From positions 1 to 8,548 of the forward strand of contig JAFZRB010000359.1 in assembly GCA_017620115.1 (NCBI GenBank): a DNA stretch of 8,548 nt, read 5' to 3'. The stretch comes from Clostridia bacterium (GTDB lineage: Bacteria > Bacillota > Clostridia > Christensenellales > Aristaeellaceae). Made by a program: the position numbers and the translations under genes. The notes beneath the pieces are model-generated. The model was given only the letters and a program-made list of their open reading frames with translations. It was not told the origin of the DNA and did not search any database. Positions 1 to 5,164 of the stretch are shown here, piece after piece (the stretch's first letter is position 1; each line of letters opens with the position of its first letter).

Positions 1-1550
1 ACATCGATCACCCAGTCGTTAAACCTGCGCGCCATTCCATTTTCTGCATAGTCAGGCGCCAGCGCCCAGGTCTTCTCCTCGCCGCCGTTCACATACAGCT
101 CCAGCTCCGTCCCGGGTACGACGCCGTTCTCGTCTGCGATGAGCACGGTGACGGTCTTATAGATTATCACGTTGAGGTCGTAGTCGTAAACCTCCACGCC
201 AATCCGCGCGATGCCGGCCTGGATGGCCGTCAACGTATCTTTTCCTTCGTCCTCGTCCCAGCCGATCTCCAAGTATTCATACGCATCGTTAATAAACCAC
301 ATATCCCAGATGGTCGAATTGCCCCAGTTTGCGGGCACGAAATCGTAATCCATCAGGACAATCTCGCCGACCTGCATCCCCAACGTGTCGGGTATGGTGC
401 TGCCCGTAGGCAGTTCCATGTCTACATAATGGATGGTAACTGTTTTCGTTGCGCTCTTTTCGCCCCATTCGCAGGTTATTTCAAACGTATAATCACCCGC
501 GGCGGTCGGCACTTCATTCAGATAGGCGTCATACCAATTAGTGGAATAACTGTCGTTAAGCGACAGCGCCTCGCCACCCGTCTGCGTCATGCTCCACACC
601 GGGCTCCCCTCGAGGATCGCGGACAACACGCCATAATTGGGGATACAAACACCGGCCAAAAGGTTCGTGTGCTGGTGCGCTGCTCCATCGTCCGCATACT
701 TAGGCGCAAGCGCCCAGGTCTGCTCCTCGCCGCCGCTGTATACCTCCAGCTCCAGTTCCGCCCCCGGCACAACGCCGTTCTCATCCGCGACGAACACGGC
801 GACCTTCTTCCAGAGGGCCAAATTATACGTATCATCCCTGACGGACAGTTCAAGCCACATGGCCACGCCCGGCTGAACCGCATACAGCGCCAGAGCGTCG
901 TCGACATATGTGGTTTCCACATAATCGGACGCGCTGTTCACATAATACTCCAGATAGGCGTAGCCGACGCCGTCCCATTCGCCGGACACGAAGTGATAAT
1001 CCAGCGGCAGAACATCGCCCACCTGCATATAAATCCTGTCGGGTATATTCGTTTCCGTGGGCAGTTCCTTCTCCACGAAGTGGATAACGACCTCTTCCGA
1101 CGCAACCAGCCCGTCCCATTGGCAGATCACCACAAACGTGACGTCTTCCGCCACGTTCGGGGTCTCATCCATATACAAACAGAAGCTGTCGCCGAGGTCT
1201 TCTACGGTGCCCACTAAACCGCTTTCCTCGCCGCCGGTCTGAATAAGGCTCCACTCGGGCTGGCCGTATAATTCGTACGCCAGCTCGTCATAATCACGAA
1301 TTGAAGCATAGATCAGGGTCGCGTCGCCAATCCGGGGCAGTCCGTTCTCCGTACAGACCGGCGCCAGAGCGAACATCTTCTCCGTGAACCGCAGATCCAG
1401 CTCCAGAGCCGGCATTGGGGGCTCTTCGGACGGTTCCGCGGGTTCCGGTTCTTCAATCTCGATGGGCTCTTCCGTCATTTCCGCGCGCGCGACGCCCGTC
1501 AGGCACAGCGCGAGAAGCAGGCAGATGAGCAGCAGGTACAGTCGCTTCAT
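1..1550 (-). CDS. Secreted tandem-repeat protein, probable surface or extracellular protein with Ig-like modules (C-terminus outside window)
   Basis: I translated this frame by hand from the ATG at 1548-1550; it is open for 516 codons to the window edge with no stop, so the gene is partial. Residues 1-23 form a type I signal peptide: MKRLY, a Leu-rich core, then VARA with cleavage before Glu24. The Cys residues in the core do not make a good lipobox. A Glu/Pro-rich linker follows (about 24-50). From residue 61 the protein consists of repeats of about 217 residues beginning ALAP: copy 1 at 61-279, copy 2 at 280-495, copy 3 cut off at 516. Shared landmarks in each copy are W-S-x-x-Q-T-G-G-E, a C-x-W strand, V-x-I-H, E-L-P-T, I-P-D, M-Q-V-G and A-D-E-N-G-V-V-P-G. 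The hydrophobic/acidic strand pattern with a VxxxC core Cys and Trp suggests paired Ig-like beta-sandwiches, but I cannot name a family. An adhesin or CAZyme accessory role is speculation. Start supported by AGGGAAAGGA about 10 nt upstream. Base composition is visibly less GC-rich than the ABC genes. Confidence 0.85.
   Translation of the reverse strand, partial: MKRLYLLLICLLLALCLTGVARAEMTEEPIEIEEPEPAEPSEEPPMPALELDLRFTEKMFALAPVCTENGLPRIGDATLIYASIRDYDELAYELYGQPEWSLIQTGGEESGLVGTVEDLGDSFCLYMDETPNVAEDVTFVVICQWDGLVASEEVVIHFVEKELPTETNIPDRIYMQVGDVLPLDYHFVSGEWDGVGYAYLEYYVNSASDYVETTYVDDALALYAVQPGVAMWLELSVRDDTYNLALWKKVAVFVADENGVVPGAELELEVYSGGEEQTWALAPKYADDGAAHQHTNLLAGVCIPNYGVLSAILEGSPVWSMTQTGGEALSLNDSYSTNWYDAYLNEVPTAAGDYTFEITCEWGEKSATKTVTIHYVDMELPTGSTIPDTLGMQVGEIVLMDYDFVPANWGNSTIWDMWFINDAYEYLEIGWDEDEGKDTLTAIQAGIARIGVEVYDYDLNVIIYKTVTVLIADENGVVPGTELELYVNGGEEKTWALAPDYAENGMARRFNDWVID
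66..713 (-). repeat. Protein-level tandem repeat copy 2 (residues 280-495 of the secreted repeat protein)
   Basis: The second complete copy, 216 residues. It shares with copy 1 the ALAP start, the WS-x-x-QTGGE box, the C-x-W strand, the ELPT/IPD/MQVG series and the ADENGVVPG block. A third copy starts at position 65 (ALAP at residue 496) and leaves the window after about 21 residues, so the full protein is larger than what is seen here. Confidence 0.8.
714..1370 (-). repeat. Protein-level tandem repeat copy 1 (residues 61-279 of the secreted repeat protein)
   Basis: The first complete copy of a unit of about 219 residues. It starts at ALAP and ends at the conserved GGEE-x-TW that immediately precedes the next ALAP. 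The DNA of the copies has diverged, so the repeat is clear in protein but only patchy in nucleotides. The best conserved stretch is the end of the unit, around A-D-E-N-G-V-V-P-G-x-E-L-E-L. Confidence 0.8.
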
Positions 1551-1593
1551 CGATCCAACATCCTTTCCCTCTTCCAAATAATGGTTCTTATAT

Positions 1594-1621
1594 ATCATAT
1601 CATAAATCTCAGAAAATGCAA
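1594..1621 (-). promoter_or_regulatory. Probable sigma-A promoter of the secreted repeat protein gene
   Basis: Reading the minus strand, TTGCAT (1616-1621) is followed after 16 nt by TATGAT (1594-1599). A second TATGAT lies 5 bp upstream at 1599-1604, but its spacing to the -35 box is poor. Initiation near 1587 would give a leader of about 37 nt carrying the AGGGAAAGGA ribosome binding site. The area is strongly AT-rich compared with its surroundings. Confidence 0.6.
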
Positions 1622-1643
1622 CAGCAAAGAATAGATAAATAAT

Positions 1644-1685
1644 AAAAAAAGAACCCGCCGCGCCCCTGAGCGCATGGAGGGTTCT
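1644..1685 (-). terminator. Rho-independent terminator after the 83-residue protein gene
   Basis: On the minus strand, 16 nt after the stop codon at 1702-1704, the arms AGAACCC (1679-1685) and GGGTTCT (1650-1656) pair around an interior that can form a second GCGC/GCGC stem. A run of T residues follows directly (A-run at 1644-1650 on the plus strand). Hairpin plus U-tract is the classical form. It also separates this gene from the repeat-protein gene transcribed in the same direction. Confidence 0.8.
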
Positions 1686-1701
1686 GTGGCCGCGCGGCGG
1701 C

Positions 1702-1953
1702 TTATTTTCCGAACAGCTTGGAAAGGAATCCCTTGATCTTCTCGAGCAGGCCGGTGGCTTCCTTCACGTCGATCTTGCTCAGGTCGATCTTGCCCTTCAC
1801 GGCCTCGATGATCTGCTTGATCTGCTCGTCGTTCAGATCGATCTTCGCGATCTTCTTAACGATGTCGGCGGGATTGACGGCGAAATCCTTCAGAAGGCCG
1901 GAATCGCCCTGCAGCTTGGCGATGACTTCGCTGATGATTTTCTGAATATCCAT
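1702..1953 (-). CDS. Small lysine-rich helical protein of unknown function (83 residues)
   Basis: The start is the ATG at 1951-1953, preceded by GAAAGGAG with about 8 nt spacing. An upstream in-frame ATG at 2037 lies at the promoter -35 box and is not credible. The product, starting MDIQKIISEVIAKL, has no signal peptide or membrane segment and no Cys. It is predicted to be nearly all amphipathic helix: helix about 3-14, a short break at GDSG, then helices about 19-35, 41-56 and 64-82, with two KIDL phrases (37-40 and 55-58) marking the joints. The C-terminus is LSKLFGK. Short proteins with a D-F-x-x-(D/N)-P element followed by I-D-L-x-x-(D/E)-Q-I recur in gut Clostridia as hypotheticals (from memory, not checked), and the layout loosely recalls Nif11/NHLP-type leader peptides. 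No double-Gly cleavage site or modification enzyme is seen here, so I do not claim a RiPP. It is a single-gene unit, divergent from the MarR operon. Confidence 0.85.
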   Translation of the reverse strand: MDIQKIISEVIAKLQGDSGLLKDFAVNPADIVKKIAKIDLNDEQIKQIIEAVKGKIDLSKIDVKEATGLLEKIKGFLSKLFGK

Positions 1954-2008
1954 GGCGCAATCTCCTTTCTCCTTCGCGGCGGCTTCCCTCAACCGCTCTC
2001 CTATAATA

Positions 2009-2037
2009 ATTATACATGTCTTCCGCAATTCCTGCAA
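2009..2037 (-). promoter_or_regulatory. Near-consensus sigma-A promoter for the 83-residue protein
   Basis: On the minus strand, TTGCAG (2032-2037), a 17-nt spacer and a perfect TATAAT (2009-2014). Immediately upstream of the -35 box lie A- and T-tracts forming a small palindrome (2047-2065, arms GAAAAAA/TTTTTTC), in the place where an UP element would act. Initiation near 2002 gives a leader of about 48 nt. The quality suggests strong constitutive expression of the small protein. Confidence 0.75.
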
Positions 2038-2072
2038 GAGTTTTGCGAAAAAACCCGCTTTTTTCAGCCGAT

Positions 2073-2094
2073 AATGTTTGCATCATCAAATATT
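2073..2094. promoter_or_regulatory. Candidate operator 1: 22-bp pseudo-palindrome upstream of the marR-type promoter
   Basis: The left arm AATGTTTG (2073-2080) and right arm CAAATATT (2087-2094) match in 7 of 8 positions as an inverted repeat around a 6-bp centre. This size and symmetry suit a winged-helix dimer such as MarR. It lies directly upstream of the plus-strand -35 box, between the two divergent promoters. That it is bound by the adjacent MarR protein is inference. Confidence 0.6.
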
Positions 2095-2114
2095 TACTTG
2101 CGTCTGCAAACATT
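2093..2114. promoter_or_regulatory. Candidate operator 2: related pseudo-palindrome covering the -35 box
   Basis: The same layout as operator 1, centred 20 bp further on. The right arm CAAACATT (2107-2114) is the exact reverse complement of operator 1's left arm. The left arm TTTACTTG matches in only 4 of 8 positions, but the core TTGC-N4-GCAA (2098-2109) is a perfect inverted repeat. It covers the -35 hexamer and part of the spacer, where a bound repressor would block RNA polymerase. Confidence 0.55.
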
Positions 2115-2126
2115 TTCCCCTATAAT
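2098..2126 (+). promoter_or_regulatory. Sigma-A promoter of the MarR-AraC-ABC operon
   Basis: TTGCGT (2098-2103), a 17-nt spacer and a perfect TATAAT (2121-2126). Initiation near 2133 gives a leader of about 39 nt before the MarR start. No other clear promoter or terminator is seen before 6999, so this one probably drives all four genes. The -35 box is embedded in candidate operator 2. Confidence 0.75.
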
Positions 2127-2171
2127 AATACCGGAGTATGAATCAAACACCGATCCGCAAGGAGGAAGGGC

Positions 2172-2660
2172 ATGGTCACGAGATACCATCTGCTGAAAAA
2201 CTGCTCGACCTTTTACCGCCTCACGCAGATGCGCTACGGCGAATGGCTCAGGCCGTACAGCCTGGGCGCGGGGCAGCAGTATTTCCTGTCGCACATCGCG
2301 GCGTATCCGGGCGCGAGCATGGCCGAGCTGGCCGTGGACGGCGCTTACGACAACGGCACGGTCACGCGCGCCGTGAAAAAGCTCGAGGAGAACGGCTATA
2401 TCCGGATCGAGCCCGACGCGCGCGATCACCGCGCCAAGAAGCTGTATCCCACGGAGAAGGGCGAGGCCATGCTCGAGCCCATCCGGACAATGCGCAGCGC
2501 CTGGTTCGCGGAGGTCACCGAGGGCTTTTCGGAGGAAGAAAAGAAGCAGCTGGGCGCGCTCATGGCGCGTCTGGCCGACAACGCGCGGCGCTGCCTCGAA
2601 CGGGAACAGCAGAACGGTGAGCCGCGTTCATACGACCATAGCGCGGAGGCTTTGCCATGA
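2172..2660 (+). CDS. MarR-family transcriptional regulator
   Basis: A 162-residue winged-helix regulator, a usual length for MarR. The ATG at 2172 follows AAGGAGG with about 6 nt spacing. Residues 1-30 form the N-terminal dimerisation helix. The helix-turn-helix spans about 49-77, with the recognition helix near 61-71 (NGTVTRAVKKL). The wing at about 78-97 carries the family hallmark D-x-R-D-x-R (DARDHR, 82-87) and ends in L-x-P-T-E-K-G. C-terminal helices (about 98-145) complete the dimer interface. Proteins of this family usually repress their own operon and leave DNA on binding a small phenolic, drug or oxidant. Here the operon encodes an exporter, and two palindromes overlap or flank the promoter, so autorepression relieved by an exported compound is the likely logic. 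The stop overlaps the next start (ATGA at 2657-2660), implying coupled translation. The inducer is unknown. Confidence 0.95.
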   Translation: MVTRYHLLKNCSTFYRLTQMRYGEWLRPYSLGAGQQYFLSHIAAYPGASMAELAVDGAYDNGTVTRAVKKLEENGYIRIEPDARDHRAKKLYPTEKGEAMLEPIRTMRSAWFAEVTEGFSEEEKKQLGALMARLADNARRCLEREQQNGEPRSYDHSAEALP

Positions 2661-3436
2661 AACTGGAAGAAATCAGGCCCGTCGTTTACAGCGTCACCCC
2701 CAGGAAGTTCTCGCCGGAACACAGGCGGCCCACCAGCCCGCGCCGGTGCGAGCTGCTGCTCATTCAGGAGGGCGGCGGCGACGTGCGCTTCGGCGCGCAT
2801 CACGCCATGCCGTTCGGGCCGGGCAGCGTCCTGCTCCTGCCGCCGGAATGCGCCTACGCGATCCGGCCGCAGAGCGAAGCGGCGATGGGGCTCTCCATCA
2901 GCTTCGACTACGTCGCCGGGGACGAGCAGAGCGCGCCGGTTTTCGAGGACGCGTCCTGCCTCAACGGGCCCATCTGCCTCAGCGGCGTGCCCGACATAGA
3001 GCGCGACATGCTCTCCATGCTGAACGCCTTCCTGCGCAAGGAGCCCTACTGGCAGATGCGCCTGAGCGGCGGCATGCAGGTGATCGTGGCGTGGATCGTC
3101 CAGCGGGCGCTGGGCGGCATGCACGCGCTCATCAGCCAGGTGATCGACCTGGTGAGCAAGCGCTACATGGAGCCGCTCAACAACACGGACATCGCCTCCG
3201 AGCTGGGCTACCATCCGAACTACGTCAACGCCGTTTTCGTGCGCGATATGGGCATGTCGCTGCATCAGTACCTGATGCGCTACCGCGTGGAAATGGCCTC
3301 CCACCTGCTGCTGACCACGTCGCTGCCCATTTCCAGCATCGCGGAGCAGGTCGGATTCCGGCATTTCAGCCATTTCTCAAACTGCTTCCACCGCCTCACC
3401 GGCGTCGCCCCGGCCGCGTACCGGCTGGAGAAATAA
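2657..3436 (+). CDS. AraC-family transcriptional regulator with N-terminal cupin-like sensor domain
   Basis: A 259-residue protein. The N-terminal part (about 20-85) has the strand pattern of the AraC cupin ligand pocket, including C-E-L-L-L-I-Q-E-G-G and the G-P-G-S-V-L-L-L-P-P turn. The middle (about 110-155) is the helical linker/dimerisation region. The C-terminal 100 residues hold the two helix-turn-helix units: DIASELGYHPNYVNAVF (about 178-194) and the better conserved ISSIAEQVGFRHFSHFSNCF (about 225-244), followed by G-V-A-P-A-A-Y-R. Family members bind direct-repeat DNA and usually activate in response to a sugar, peptide or antibiotic. The start overlaps the MarR stop by 4 bp and the gene ends 15 bp before the first ABC gene, so it is made with the exporter. 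It may sense the transported compound; its target promoter is not evident. A local role is inferred from position only. Confidence 0.93.
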   Translation: MKLEEIRPVVYSVTPRKFSPEHRRPTSPRRCELLLIQEGGGDVRFGAHHAMPFGPGSVLLLPPECAYAIRPQSEAAMGLSISFDYVAGDEQSAPVFEDASCLNGPICLSGVPDIERDMLSMLNAFLRKEPYWQMRLSGGMQVIVAWIVQRALGGMHALISQVIDLVSKRYMEPLNNTDIASELGYHPNYVNAVFVRDMGMSLHQYLMRYRVEMASHLLLTTSLPISSIAEQVGFRHFSHFSNCFHRLTGVAPAAYRLEK

Positions 3437-3451
3437 GCGGAGGATTGAACC

Positions 3452-5164
3452 ATGAAGCGAATACTTGGATTTCTCCGGCCGTACGCGCGCCGGATGAGCC
3501 TGGGCTTTGCGATCAAATTCATCGGCACCATCGGCGAGCTGTGGCTGCCCTGGATCCTGACGCACATGATCAACAACATCGTTCCGCTGCAGAGGCTCGG
3601 CCTGATCTTCCTGTGGGGCGGGCTGATGGTCTTCTGCTCGGGCGTGTGCGTGGCGGCGAACATAACGGCCAACCGCATGGCCTCCGCCGTGGCGCGGGAC
3701 ACGACCCGCGCCGTGCGCCACAGCCTGTATGAGCGCATCGCCTACCTCTCCTGCGCGCAGATCGACCGCGTGGGCGTGCCCTCGCTGGTGTCCCGCCTCA
3801 CCACGGACACCTACAACGTGCACCAGATGGTGGGCATGATCCAGCGCCTGGGCGTGCGCGCGCCCATCATGCTCGTCGGCGGCATCCTGATGACGCTCAC
3901 GCTCGACGTGCCCTCCACGCTCATCCTGCTGGCCACGGTGCCGCTCATCGGCATTTCGGTCACTTACGTGTCCATGAAGGGCATCCCGCTCTTCCAGAAG
4001 CTGCAGACGTCGATCGACGCGCTGGTGCGCATCGTGCGCGAAAACATCACCGGCGCGCGCGTCATCAAGGCGCTTTCGCGGGGCGAGCACGAGGTGGCCC
4101 GCTTCGGCCGGCAGAACGCCGAAACCAGCGGCCGCGAGGTGCGCGCCAACATCGTCATGGGCCTGGGCCAGCCCATCATGAACATCCTGTTGAACGCGGG
4201 CATGGTGGCCGTCATCCTGCTGGGCGCGCGCCGCGTCTACGCGGGGCAGATGGAGCCCGGCACCATCGTGGCCTTCCTGAGCTACTTCACCATCATCGCG
4301 GGCGCCATGATGGGCCTCACGCGCCTGTTCGTCATCTTCTCGCGCTCCAACGCCTCGGCGAACCGCATCGCGGAGATCCTCGACATGCCGGCCGACCTCG
4401 CCGTCGTCGAATCGCCGGCGTCGGATTCGCCCTGGCACGTCGAGTTCGACGACGTGAGCTTCTCCTACAACAAGCGCGGCCACGCCGTGGAGCACATCTC
4501 CTTCCGGCTGAGGCGCGGCGAGTCGCTGGGCATCATCGGCGCGACCGGCTCCGGCAAGACCACCATCGTCAACCTGCTCATGCGGTTTTACGACGTGGAT
4601 TCCGGCGCGGTGCGCATCGACGGCCGCGACGTGCGCTCCATCGACGAGGAAACGCTGCACACCATGTTCGGCGTGGCGTTCCAGAGCGACGCGGTGTTCT
4701 CCGACACCGTGCGCGAAAACATCGCCCTGGGACGCGCCGTCTCGCAGGAGGACATCGACAGGGCCATCGAGAACGCGCAGGCCGGCTACATCGCCTCCCT
4801 GGCGGACGGCCAGGCGCAGCACCTCAACGCGCAGGGCACGAACCTGTCCGGCGGCCAGCGGCAGCGGCTGCTCATCGCGCGGGCGCTGGCCGGGCATCCC
4901 GATATCCTCATCCTGGACGATTCCTCCAGCGCGCTGGACTACCGCACCGACGCCGACCTGCGGCTGGCGCTGAGGAAAAACTACTCGGATGTCACGAGCA
5001 TCCTCATCGCCTCGCGCGTGAGCTCCATCGCGCACTGCACGCAGATCATCGTGATGGACGAGGGGCGCGTGATCGGCCAGGGCACGCACCAGGAACTTCT
5101 GAAGAGCTGTCCGGTCTACGCGGACATCGCGAAGACCCAGATGGGAGGCGGTTTGAGTGCCTAG
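3452..5164 (+). CDS. ABC exporter half-transporter, permease-ATPase fusion, degenerate catalytic site subunit
   Basis: A 570-residue exporter of the usual TMD-NBD length. Six membrane segments lie near 16-38, 50-71, 136-152, 154-174, 241-261 and 271-297, with long cytoplasmic loops typical of type I (type IV fold) exporters. In the ATPase, Walker A is GATGSGKT (363-370), the Q-loop Gln is 411, the signature is a perfect LSGGQ (465-469) and the Walker B Asp is 489. The next residue, normally the catalytic Glu, is Asp490, and the H-loop His is replaced by Ser521 (IASRVSSI). The subunit therefore should not hydrolyse ATP at its own Walker site but supplies the good signature to its partner. That matches the degenerate subunit of heterodimers such as BmrCD, LmrCD or TM287/288. 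GGAGG at 3439-3443 sits 8 nt before the ATG. It overlaps the next gene by 8 bp. Substrate unknown; drug, peptide or lipid are all possible. Confidence 0.97.
   Translation: MKRILGFLRPYARRMSLGFAIKFIGTIGELWLPWILTHMINNIVPLQRLGLIFLWGGLMVFCSGVCVAANITANRMASAVARDTTRAVRHSLYERIAYLSCAQIDRVGVPSLVSRLTTDTYNVHQMVGMIQRLGVRAPIMLVGGILMTLTLDVPSTLILLATVPLIGISVTYVSMKGIPLFQKLQTSIDALVRIVRENITGARVIKALSRGEHEVARFGRQNAETSGREVRANIVMGLGQPIMNILLNAGMVAVILLGARRVYAGQMEPGTIVAFLSYFTIIAGAMMGLTRLFVIFSRSNASANRIAEILDMPADLAVVESPASDSPWHVEFDDVSFSYNKRGHAVEHISFRLRRGESLGIIGATGSGKTTIVNLLMRFYDVDSGAVRIDGRDVRSIDEETLHTMFGVAFQSDAVFSDTVRENIALGRAVSQEDIDRAIENAQAGYIASLADGQAQHLNAQGTNLSGGQRQRLLIARALAGHPDILILDDSSSALDYRTDADLRLALRKNYSDVTSILIASRVSSIAHCTQIIVMDEGRVIGQGTHQELLKSCPVYADIAKTQMGGGLSA

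Noticed and set aside
429..1217. Plus-strand open frame of 262 codons over the repeat-protein gene
   Set aside because: The opposite strand has a signal peptide and coherent protein repeats through this stretch; this frame shows neither motif nor start signal.
2047..2065. GAAAAAA/TTTTTTC palindrome as a terminator
   Set aside because: The stem is almost only A-T pairs and too weak. It lies between divergent promoters and upstream of both start points, so an UP-element-like role is more likely.
2138..2171. ATG at 2138 in the operon leader as a leader peptide or alternative start
   Set aside because: GGAG lies only about 2 nt before it, and the frame runs out of phase through marR as a shadow. 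The ATG at 2172 has an ideal ribosome binding site.
2617..3732. Plus-strand open frame of 371 codons overlapping the AraC and first ABC genes
   Set aside because: A frame-shifted shadow, very rich in Arg, Ala and Pro. The AraC frame has two clear helix-turn-helix units.
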